Positions 21,799-30,827 of a stretch of DNA of 64,000 bases are shown here, piece after piece; the stretch's first letter is position 1, and every line of letters starts with the position of its first letter. Below the pieces are notes generated by a model that did no database searches, had not been told where the DNA came from, and saw nothing but the letters and a program-made list of their open reading frames with translations. The stretch spans positions 109,347 to 173,346 of the forward strand of contig JAURVB010012858.1 of NCBI GenBank assembly GCA_033002965.1, written 5' to 3'. Source of the stretch: Piper betle (lineage: Eukaryota; Streptophyta; Magnoliopsida; Piperales; Piperaceae). Made by a program: the position numbers and the translations under genes.

Positions 21799-22327
21799 AC
21801 AAAGGCTACTAATTTGGGAAAATACAACATTTAATATAGTTATACCAGTTTGAGAAAATATAACATTTCTAATTATTATAAGGACAATACAACATTCCAA
21901 ATATTTATACGGACAATATAACATTTCAAATAATTATATGGACACACATAGTAATTTTAAAGGTGCGGCCCGCCCGTGTCAGACTAAGTCAATTCCTTGA
22001 CCCCGATTGTGTTACTGTGCATGGTGGTCGAATCTTCGCTCAGGCCAACCAGGGCTGCAAACAAGGGAAAGTACAACATTTCAAATGATTATACGGACAC
22101 ACATAGTAATTTTAAAGGTGTGGCCCCGTTTGCGTTACTGTGCATGGTGGTCGAATCTCGGCTCAGGCCGACAAGGGCTGCCAACAAGGGAATGTACAAC
22201 ATTTCAAATGATTATATAGACCTGGATATTTCGAACTCGCTGCTACGACCAATGATCCTAATCTAAACGAGAACATAAAACTATACATAAGAATAATTTT
22301 ATTCTAGTAGGAATGCATGCAACTAAA

Positions 22328-22330
22328 TGA

Positions 22331-22378
<48 letters not shown>
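22328..22378. repeat. (TA)n microsatellite in LTR A
   Basis: About 25 TA units, at the conserved LTR position just before GCATGCAACTAAATGACTAA (complement TTAGTTGCATGC). Homologous (TA)n tracts lie at 10403-10436, 25118-25157, 32725-32750 and 41898-41914. Confidence 0.9.
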
Positions 22379-22380
<2 letters not shown>

Positions 22381-24117
22381 AATATTAAAATTCAACAATA
22401 TTAAATATTTAATTATTCAGGTGATTTAATCATTTAAGTCCTACTTTACATTTTAAATTAATTATCTAAATCATAAATACGAACTAACAACTGATGAAAT
22501 AATTATTACTAATAAATAAGTATTTAATTTTTCCTTTGCGATGATAATTACTTAACCTCAATCTTGATGATTTAGTTTACGATTACAATTTTTAATCGCT
22601 TCTATTATTTACAGCATTTTAATTAATTAAGTTATTTAATCGAATTATTTAAAATAATTTGTATTATTTTAATTCATAAATATTATTAATACAACTATTT
22701 TAATTTATTTGACTCTATAATGTTTCGAACTTTATTTATTTTCATTATGCTATGTAGGTTCGACGCGAGTGATTGCCACCCGACTATTGTTTAATAACTC
22801 ATTTTCTGCATTACAAATTCATTATTAAAATAATCACTTTCTTTACCTAATAGTAAATTTAATATGGTAAAGCTAAAATCTTTATTTTATTAATTACTTA
22901 TTACCCTCCGATTTAATTTAATCGCTTGAATTATACCTATTAATTATCGACCGTTTATCATTAGCTTATTTTTATTACTTGTGGCGATTTCATACAATAA
23001 TTAGTTAGTTTAGTAACTTTACCCATAACCCATTAAAATAATTATTTTTAAAGATTTATTATGAGTTAATATTGTTATTATTTTTTAACTCGAGTCGGTA
23101 TCGAGCCCAGTGTTATTTACGAGTTGGTATTATTATTTAAGTCAAGTTGTGTCGAGTCAAGCATTATTTACAAGTTTGCCACTCAAGGTAATTTTTTCCT
23201 TCATATTCTTCTCCGGCATGGTCTGTCCCCGACTCTAGGCGCCCTCCAGCCGCCGCCACTGCCGACCACCTCTGGCCCCTATCATTCGTCGTCGACCAGC
23301 CTTGCCAGGCCATTGTGGTGTCACCCCGGCCAACTCTGGCCGTCTTACAGCTGCGGCGACGCTCGCATCGCCTGCCTAGGGGCTCGCTTGCGTCGGCGAT
23401 TCCATCGCCGGTGAGCATCGCCGCCTCAATAGGGTGGTCGCCTCGTCACCCACCACGACCTATCAACTTTCCCCGCCCAGATTGGAACCTGTCACCACCC
23501 AGGAAGGCCGAATTTCTTCCCCCACTGTCGCCGCCCCTATTTTTGCTACCATCCACTGTTTGTGGCCATTTACCACCCCAGGCCAACATCCACACACATG
23601 AGATTGACCCTACATTGATCGACAAAGAGAGTAGTATCATCTTCCGACGTCGGAACGACCGTCGCCACCGATTCCCAGCGAAACCTTGCCTGTGCTTACC
23701 CATCTCGCCGAAACAGGGGACTCGTCGGCCAAATTAAACTTTAATTTCTATTTAGTTTCTTCCTTGTCGATTTTAAACTTTAATCCTCACGATTATAGAG
23801 CTTATTATCAACTTAAAATATGTATGCAAGAAAATTAAGAAGAGAGAGATAGAAAAAATACCTAAGCAAGGAAGAAGACACGCCGGTAAGGAAGAGGAGA
23901 AGAGAATGCAAATGAAGGCTAGGATGGAGGACGTCCTTTATAAAATGAAATGACGGCTAAGGTATGTGGAAACACACCAACACCAGTATTTTATTCCTTT
24001 AACTGGGTAACTGGGTAAAGAATAAAATATTTAACCGTGTAGACTTAACCTGGTAGAGAATATAATATAATTAATATTAATTCTCTAACGTTCGATCCTT
24101 CCCTGCCCGATTGAATA

Positions 24118-25113
24118 GATTAATTATGTGGGCATCGCCGCGGCTGGAAGAAGGCCGGAGTTGGCCAGGGCAACACTGCAACTGCATGGAAGGTCTGGTC
24201 GACGCCGATTGACGAGGGCCAGAGGTGGTCGGCGGCGGTGGCGGCTGGAGGGCACCGGGAGTCGGGAATAGAGCATGCCGGAGAAGAAGAAGAAGAAAAA
24301 ATATTACCTTGGGAGGCAAACTTGTAAATAATTCTTGACTCGACACAACTTGAGTTAAATAATAATACAAACTCGTAAATTACACTGGGCTCGATACCGA
24401 CTCGAGTTAAAAAATAATAATAATATTAACTCATAATAAATCTTTAAAAATAATTATTTTAATGGGTAATGGGTAAAGTTACTAAACTGACTAATTATTA
24501 TATGAAATCGCTACGAGTAATAAAAATACGGTAATGATAAACGGTCGATAATTAAACAGTGTAATTCAAGCGATTAAATTAAATCAGAGGGTTATAAGTA
24601 ATTAATAAAATAAATGATTTTATCATTACCATATTAAATTTAATATTAGGTAAATAAAGTGATTATTTTAATAACGAATTACTAATGTAGAAAATAGATT
24701 ATTAAACAATAGTTAGGTAGCAATCACTCGCGTCGAACCTAAATAACATAATAAAAACAAGCAAAGTTCAAAACTTTATAGAGTCAAATAAATTAAAATA
24801 GTTGTATTAGTAATATTTATGAATTAAAATAATACAAATTATTTTAAATAATTTTATTGAATAACTTAATTAATTAAAATGCTATAAATAATTGTAGCGA
24901 TTAAAAATTATAACCGTAAACTAAATCATCAAGATTGGGGTTAAATAATTATCAACACAAAGGAAAAATAAAATACTTGTTTATTAGTAATAATTATTTT
25001 ATCTGTAGTTAGGTATTATTTATGATTTAGATAATTAATTTAAAATGCAAAGTAGGACTTAATTGATTAAATCACCTCAATAATTTAATATTTAATATTG
25101 TTGAATTTTATAA

Positions 25114-25157
<44 letters not shown>

Positions 25158-26413
25158 TCATTTAGTTGCATGCATTCCTAATCGAATAAAATTATACTTA
25201 TGCATAATTTTATGTTCTTGTTTAGATTTGGATCATTGGTCGTAGCAGCGAGTTCGAAATATCCAGGTCCGTATAATCATTTGAAATGTTGTACTTTCCC
25301 TTATTGGCAGACCTGGTCGGTCTGAGCCCAGATTCGACCACCATGCGGAGTAACGCAATCGGGGTCAAGGAATTGACTCAGTTCGACACGGGGCCACACC
25401 TTCAAAATTACTACGTGTGTCTGTATAATCATTTGAAATGTTGTACTTTCCCTTGTTGGCAATCCTAGTCGGCCTGAGCCCAGATTCGACCACCATGCGC
25501 TGTAACATAATCGGGGTTAAGGAATTGACTCAGTTTGACACTGGGCCGTACATTTAAAATTACTATGTATGTCCGCATAATTATTTGAAATGTTATATTA
25601 TCTGTATAATTATTTGGAATGTTGTATTTTTCGTATAATTTTTTCAAATGTTATATTTTCTCAACTGGTATAACTATATTAAATGTTGTATTTCCCCAAA
25701 TTAGTAGCCTTTGTCGGCACTAATCTCAGAATGAGCTGGGAGACGATTTTTAACCTAAGAATGAATTGGGAGACCATGACTAATCTTAAAATGAATTGGG
25801 AGACCACCTAATCTCAGAATGAGCTGGGAGACGTTTTCTAATCTCAGAATGAGCCAGGAGACAATTTCTAATATAAGAATGAACTAAGATACCATGACTA
25901 ACCTCAAAATGAATTGGGTGACCACCTAATCTCAGAATTAGCTAGGAGACAATTTTCTAATCTCAGAATGAACTAGGAGACGATGATTAATCTTAAAATA
26001 AGTTCTGAGACCACCTAATCTCAGAATGACTTGGGACGCGATTTCTAATCTCAGAATGAACTGGGAGACCATGACTAACCTCAAAATGAATTAGGAGACC
26101 ATGACTAATCTCAAAATTAATTGGGAGACCACCTAATCTCAGAAGGTGCTGGGACACGATTTTGAATCTCAAAATAAACTGGGAGACTATGATTAATCTT
26201 AAAATGAATTGGGAGACCACCTAATCTTAGAATGAGCTGGAAGACGTTTTCTAACCTCAAAATGAGCTGGGAGTTGACTTTTACTAATCTCAGAATGACC
26301 TAAGGGATAATTACTCTTTGCTTGTGTAATAATAATAATAAAAATGAGTGAAATCATAATAGGGATTATATTGACATGCTTCATTTAATTATGCAGCTAA
26401 GTGGTTTTATCAC
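24118..26413 (+). mobile_element. LTR family A, right arm of inverted pair, both ends missing
   Basis: Plus-oriented A LTR entering at the GC-rich core (GGCATCGCCGCGGCTGG near 24131) and running through the (TA)n tract (25118-25157) and minisatellite (25723-26312) to GGTTTTATCA near 26413. There it passes abruptly into TRIM-C interior (CGGGCCAGAAAGG). The first ~0.8 kb and last ~0.3 kb of a full A LTR are absent. Confidence 0.8.
25723..26312 (+). repeat. LTR minisatellite, ~29 bp monomers
   Basis: About 20 monomers of TAATCTCAGAATGAGCTGGGAGAC type, mirroring the array at 21083-21798 about a centre near 23.74 kb. Confidence 0.85.
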
Positions 26414-26921
26414 GGGCCAGAAAGGTCATGGGCTGGGGCTAGCAACGGGCCAAGTATAGGTATTTCAGGGACAAAATTTCCTAAGGTGGGTGGATTGTGA
26501 GATCCCTCAACTTAGTCCCACATATAATACCTACTGGGAGAAGATCATGTTTATAAGTGAGAATGGACTATAGATTTTTTAACTTGGATTAGCCATTTTA
26601 AAGTAATGACTTAGGCCCATTATGTTCACTTTGGGCTGGGTCGGCAACGGGCTGGACTGGGGACGTTGGCTAGGCTGTTGGTCATTTGCCAGAAAGGTCG
26701 TAGGCTGGGTTAGCAATGGGCCAAGTATAAGTATTTCAGGGATGAAATTTCCTAAGGTGGGTGGATTATGAGATCCCTCAACTTAGTCCCACATCGAATA
26801 CCTATTTGGAGAAGATCCTTTTTATAAGTGAGAATGGACTATATAGATCTTTAACTTTGGTCAACCAATTTAAAGAAATGACTTAGGCCCATTACTTTGC
26901 ACTTTGGGCCGGATCGTTACA
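26414..26921 (+). mobile_element. TRIM-C tandem: interior, LTR, interior, LTR
   Basis: Interior part 26414-26495 ends in the purine tract AAGGTGGGTGGA. A C LTR (26496-26643) lacks its last bases and runs straight into a second interior (26644-26766) that has lost its primer site. The last C LTR is 26767-26921 (start TATGAG, end GGATCGTTACA). The shared LTRs of the tandem are typical of TRIMs. Its right end is the right end of the 6.3 kb insertion. Confidence 0.82.
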
Positions 26922-26926
26922 AAAAT
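26922..26926 (+). other. Target site duplication AAAAT, right copy
   Basis: Exact repeat of 20648-20652. TATGAAACCCATGACTTGG follows, the expected continuation of RNase H. Confidence 0.88.
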
Positions 26927-27054
26927 TATGAAACCCATGACTTGGAACTGGAAACGGTGGTTTTTGCCCTGATGATTTATAGACACTACTTGTATGGAGC
27001 CCAATTCGAAGTCTTCCTTGACCACCAGAGTTTGAAGTATATCTTCACCTAGAA
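26922..27054 (+). pseudogene. pol: RNase H fragment, continuation of the pol cut at 20652
   Basis: Encodes the [21 protein letters not shown]...[15 protein letters not shown] RNase H segment with changes (Asp to Leu before HQSLK, and a stop in the FTQN motif). It ends at FT-stop-N, where a C LTR starts. The rest of RNase H and all of integrase are absent. Confidence 0.8.
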
Positions 27055-27206
27055 TGTGAGATCCCTCAACTTAATCCCACATCTAATACTTATTGGGAGA
27101 AGATCTTGTTTATAAGTGAGAATGGACTATAGATCTTTAACTTGGGTTAACCATTTTATAAAATGACTTAGGCTTATTACGTTGCACTTTGGGTTGGGTC
27201 ATTACA
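27055..27206 (+). mobile_element. LTR family C
   Basis: 152 bp, TGTGAGATCCC...GGGTCATTACA. It may be the 3' LTR of the element starting at 18506, with most of pol deleted, or an independent solo LTR. The right flank is 5S spacer (ACGTACAGGGCAATG), while the left flank of the 18506 LTR is not, so no duplication pairs them. Confidence 0.8.
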
Positions 27207-27244
27207 CGTACAGGGCAATGTAAAATAATAATAAGGGAAAAAAT

Positions 27245-27268
27245 GGGTTACAGCACGAGGACTTCCCA
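27245..27268 (-). pseudogene. 5S rRNA 3' stub
   Basis: Only the last ~24 nt of the gene (complement of ACAGCACGAGGACTTCCC) remain. A deletion then joins it to the upstream spacer ATGATTGTATCCC. Confidence 0.75.
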
Positions 27269-27660
27269 TGATTGTATCCCGTAATTTGCTTATTTCTCTT
27301 TTCCCACTTCGAACCCTCCCTTTTCCGAAAACTTAGTCCCTCATTGTAAGTACACAAAACTCGCCTTTTACTTATAACATACACCATCATTTCCCTTATG
27401 TGTTATCTATAAATATTTATGTTCTCGCATTCAGATTTGCTAACAAATTCACACGCGCGTGCAATCCTTATACGATGTTTGGCGCTTTTGGTGCACCTAG
27501 CACTTCCCAGGTGTGTCTCCGCATTGCCGCCCTGAAATCCACTTTGTTTAAAAAAGTGGTTTAATGAAAAGGCGGGAAAACGGGTGAGAAAAAATACCTA
27601 AAAAACTGTAATAACAAAAAAACGTACAAGGCAACATAATGAAAATAAGTGAAAAACATG

Positions 27661-27780
27661 GGGTGCAACCCAAGGACTTGCCCCAAAAGGTCACACATCC
27701 CAATACTACTCTCGCCCAAGCACGCTTCACTTCAGACTCCGGATGGGATCCGGTGCATTAGTGCTGGCATGATCTAACCC
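27661..27780 (-). rRNA. 5S rRNA gene relic, full length 120 bp
   Basis: Full-length complement of a plant 5S gene: starts GGGTGCAACCCAAGGACTT and ends TGGCATGATCTAACCC on the plus strand. The internal control region GCGTGCTTGGGCGAGAG is intact. About a dozen changes elsewhere suggest it is not functional. Confidence 0.85.
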
Positions 27781-28183
27781 CAAATCATTGTATCTTATAA
27801 TTTACTTATTTTTCACTTTCTGTTTTGAATCCTCCCTTTCCCGAAAACTTAGTCCCTCTTTGTAAGCACACAAAACTTGCCTTTTACTTATAACATACCA
27901 CCATCACTTCTCTTGTTTGTTTACTATCAAGATTTTGCTTTTGTCAATCAGATTTGCTAACAAACGCACATGCATGTGCGATCCTTATATGCGGTTTGGC
28001 GCCTTAGGCGCACTTCGCACTTCGCACGGGCGGCTCCCTGTCGCTGCTCTGAAATTTATTTTGTTTAAAAATAAGTGGTTCAACGAAAAGGCGATAAAAT
28101 GGGTAGTAAAAGTTTATGTTAAAAAATCCTAATAACAAAAACACGTACATGGTAACATAAAATGAAAATAAAGGAAAAAAATA

Positions 28184-28301
28184 TGGTACCAAAAGAGAAC
28201 TTCCCAAGAGGTCACCCATTCCAATACTACACTCTTTGAAGCACGCTTCACTTTCAAGTTCTGATGGGATCGGGTGCATTAGTGTCGGTATGATCTCAAC
28301 C
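28184..28301 (-). rRNA. 5S rRNA gene relic, near full length
   Basis: Both gene ends are recognisable, but the internal promoter is damaged: TACACTCTTTGAAGCACG replaces the TCTCGCCCAAGCACG control region. Confidence 0.8.
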
Positions 28302-28305
28302 GACA

Positions 28306-28310
28306 ATATT
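28306..28310 (+). other. Target site duplication ATATT, left copy
   Basis: ATATT before the TRIM-C tandem, repeated at 29062-29066. The joined flanks restore 5S upstream spacer (CCGACAATATT with TCATCCCATAATTT). Confidence 0.85.
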
Positions 28311-29061
28311 TATAATGACCCAACCCAAAGTGCAACGTAATGGGCCTAAATCATTTCTTTAAAATGGTTAATCCAAGTTAAAGATCTATAGTCCATTCTT
28401 ACTTATAAACAAGATCTTCTCCCAGTAGGTATTAGATGTGGGACTAAGTTGAGGGATTTCACAATCCACCCACCTTAGGAAATTTCGTCCCCGAAATGCC
28501 TATACTTGGCCCGTTGCTAGCCCCAGCCCACGACCTTTCTGGCCCGTGACCAGCAGCTTAGCCAACGTCCCTAGTCTAGCCCACCATCTAACACGTAACC
28601 AGGTTGACCCGACCCAAAGTGCAACGTAATGGGCCTAAGTCATTTCTTTAAACATGGTGAACCAAGTTAAAGATCTATAGTCCATTCCCACTTATAAACA
28701 AGATCTTCTCCCAGTAGGTATTAGATGTGGGACTAAGTTGAGGGATCTCACAATCCACCCACCTTAGGAAATTTCGTCCCCGAAATGCCTATACTTGGCC
28801 CGTTGCTAGCCCCAGCCAACGACCTTTTTGGCCCGTGACCGGCAGCCTAGCCAACGGCCCTTGTCTAGCCCACAATCTAACACGCAACCAGGTTGCTCTG
28901 ATACCACCTGTAATGACCTGGCCCAAAGTGCAATGTAATGGGCCTAAGTCATTTCATTAAACATGGTGAACTAAGTTAAAGATCTATAGTCCATTCCCAC
29001 TTATATACAGGATCTTCTCCCAGTATGTATTAGATGTGGGACTAAGTTGAGGGATCTCACA
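28311..29061 (-). mobile_element. TRIM-C tandem: LTR, interior, LTR, interior, LTR
   Basis: 751 bp. C LTRs lie at 28311-28463, about 28604-28752 and 28909-29061. They are separated by two interiors holding, in complement, the purine tract (TCCACCCACCTT) and the primer site (GCTCTGATACCA, 28895-28906). The middle LTR has lost its terminal TGTAAC and the adjacent primer site. A perfect ATATT duplication flanks the whole array, so it behaved as one unit or grew after insertion. There is no coding capacity. Confidence 0.9.
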
Positions 29062-29066
29062 ATATT
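29062..29066 (+). other. Target site duplication ATATT, right copy
   Basis: Exact repeat of 28306-28310. Confidence 0.85.
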
Positions 29067-29193
29067 TCATCCCATAATTTACTTATTTCTCTCTTCCCGC
29101 TTCGAACCCTACCTTAAACTTAGTCCCTCATTGTAAGTACACGAAACTAGCGTTTTACTTATAACATACGACCGTCACTACTCTTATGTGTTA

Positions 29194-29277
29194 ATCACAG
29201 TACTACTCTTGCCCTAGCATGCTTAACTTCGGAGTTCGTATTGGATCCAGTGCATTAGTGCTTGTATGATCACACCC
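29194..29277 (-). pseudogene. 5S rRNA gene relic, 3' third missing
   Basis: Covers the first ~84 nt of the gene (CAGTACTACTCTTGCCC to TGATCACACCC on the plus strand). The 3' end is replaced by spacer TTATGTGTTAATCA. Confidence 0.8.
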
Positions 29278-29678
29278 AACAAGATTGTGTACAATAATTT
29301 ACTTATTTCTCCCTTCCTGCTTCGAACCCTTCCTTTTCCAACAGCTTAGTCCCTCATTTTAAGTGCACGAAACTCGCCTTTTACTTATATCATACCACCA
29401 TCACTTCTCTTGGGTATTCATTATCAATTTTTCAGGCCTCGCATTCAGATTTGCTAACAAATGCACCTGCGCGTGCGATCCTTATACACTCTTTGCCACT
29501 TAGACCCACTTAGCACTTCGCACGTGCGGCACACCATCACCACTCCGAAATCCACTTTGTCTAAAAATAAGTGGTTCAACGAAGAATCGGGAAAATGGGT
29601 GGGAAGAAATTACTTTAAAAAATAGTATTAACGAAAAAACGTACAAGGTAATGTAAAATGAAAAAAGGAAAAAAAATT

Positions 29679-29797
29679 GGGTGCAGCATGACGACTTCCC
29701 AAGATGCCACCAATCCAAGTACTACTCTCAGCCAAGCACACTTAACCTTTGGAGTTCTAATAAGATCCGATGCATTAGTGCTAGTATGAGCACACCA
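29679..29797 (-). rRNA. 5S rRNA gene relic, near full length
   Basis: GGGTGCAGCATGACGACTTCCC to AGTATGAGCACACC, 119 bp. The control region has TCAGCCAAGCACACTT, with CpG losses. Confidence 0.82.
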
Positions 29798-30158
29798 GGC
29801 ATGATTGCATCCAATAATTTACTTATTTGTCTCTTCTTGCTTTAAACCCTCCATTTTCCTACAACTTAGTCCCGCATTGTAAATACACGGAACTCGCAAT
29901 TTAATTATTATATACCACCATTTCTTCTCTTATGTGTTCATTTTCAAGTTTTCTAGTCTCACATTCGGATATGCTAACGAACACACTTGCATGCGTGATC
30001 CATATATACGATTCCGCGCTTTAGGCGTACTTAGCACTTCACACATAGAGCTCCCCATCGCCGTTCCGAAGTCTACTTTGTTATAAAATAAGTGGTTCAA
30101 CGAAAAGCAGGAAAGTCGGTGGGAAAAAAGTAATTAAAAAATTGATAATAAGGAAATC

Positions 30159-30240
30159 CACCATCTCTACTCTCGCCCAAGCATGCTTAACTTCGGAGTT
30201 CGTATTGGATCCAGTGCATTAGTGCTTGTATGATCACACC
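30159..30240 (-). pseudogene. 5S rRNA gene relic, 3' third missing
   Basis: Ends within CACCATCTCTACTCTCG. It shares the unusual TTCGTATTGGATCCAGTGC and GCTTGTATGATCACACC variants with the copy at 29194-29277, so these two units are recent duplicates of each other. Confidence 0.8.
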
Positions 30241-30643
30241 TAACATGATTTCATCCCATAATTTACTTATTTCTCTTTTTGCGCTTTGAACCCTTCCTTT
30301 TCCGACAACTTAGTCCCGCATTTTAAGTACACGAAACTTGTCTTTTACTTATAACATACCACAATCACTTCCCATCAGTTGTCATTATCAATTTTTCTGG
30401 TCTCGCATTCAAATTTGCTAACAAGCTCACACGCACGTGTGTTCCTTATACACTCTTTCCCGCTTTAGGCGCACTTAGCACTTCGCCCATGCGGCACCCC
30501 GTCACCACTCCGAAATCCAATTTGTCATAAAATAAGTCGTTCAATGAAGAGGCGGGAAAATGGGTGGGAAAAAATTACTTTAAAAAACAGAAATAACGAA
30601 ATATGTACAAGGTAACGTAGAATGAAGAAAAGGGAAAAAAATA

Positions 30644-30761
30644 GGGTGTCACACGACAACTTCCAAAGAGGTCACCCATGAGAGTACTAATCTCACCCAA
30701 GCATACTTAACCTTTGGAGTTCGGATGGGATTCAGTGCATTAGTGCGGGTATAATCGCACC
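30644..30761 (-). rRNA. 5S rRNA gene relic, near full length
   Basis: GGGTGTCACACGACAACTTCC to GGGTATAATCGCACC. The control region is CTCACCCAAGCATACTTAA, with two CpG transitions. Confidence 0.8.
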
Positions 30762-30827
30762 AAGCATGATTACATCCCATAGTTTACTTAGTTTTCTCTT
30801 CCCGCTTTGAACCCTCTTGTAAAGACT

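Larger units (their letters stand above)
20653..24117 (-). mobile_element. LTR family A (minisatellite subtype), left arm of inverted pair
   Basis: Begins with the complement of the LTR 3' end. It contains the U5 hairpin (20959-20974), a 29 bp minisatellite (21083-21798), CACCATGC duplications, a (TA)n tract (22328-22378), a GC-rich core (23.2-23.7 kb) and the early pyrimidine/purine segments. The CCTAGCCATCATTTT-type start region is present in complement. Only the outermost TGTAAAGATTGTG end is missing before orientation switches. At about 3.46 kb it is longer than the other A copies. Confidence 0.8.
20653..26921. mobile_element. Composite insertion with two outward LTR 3' ends
   Basis: 6269 bp inserted in RNase H, bounded by an exact AAAAT duplication. 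The left end is the complement of an A LTR 3' terminus (TGTAACGACCCG). The right end is a C LTR 3' terminus in plus orientation (CCGGATCGTTACA). The ends are therefore short inverted repeats rather than one U3 and one U5 end. Inside are A(-), A(+), TRIM-C interior, C, interior, C. The two A LTRs form a large imperfect inverted repeat centred near 23.75 kb. Confidence 0.75.
27207..30827 (-). repeat. 5S rDNA relic array, segment I
   Basis: Tandem units of roughly 490-530 bp. Each has a 5S rRNA-like gene (minus strand) and a ~400 bp spacer recognisable by TTACTTATAACATACCACC, GATTTGCTAACAAACGCAC, TCCACTTTGTCTAAAAATA and an A-rich tract that becomes a T-run after the gene on the minus strand. Segment I has a stub at 27245-27268 and six further gene copies, interrupted by a TRIM-C tandem (28311-29061). 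It ends where the A element enters the spacer at 30828. Confidence 0.9.

Noticed and set aside
23124..23737. ORFs of 96-140 aa in the GC-rich part of LTR A
   Set aside because: Low-complexity Pro/Ser/Arg frames within an LTR, present on both strands, no recognisable domain, not conserved in the homologous segments at 24.1-24.4 and 51.5-51.9 kb.
27661..30761. Cassandra-type TRIMs, which carry 5S sequences in their LTRs
   Set aside because: The 5S copies here are not enclosed by TG...CA LTRs or followed by PBS/PPT. They recur at a regular ~490-530 bp with long homologous spacers, upstream promoter blocks and T-run ends, as in true 5S rDNA. The TRIM actually present (family C) has no 5S sequence.
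30823..30827. Clean 5 bp target duplication for the 30.8-42.85 kb element
   Set aside because: Left flank CCTCT and right flank TCTAC share only TCT. Insertion is supported by spacer continuity, not by an exact duplication.
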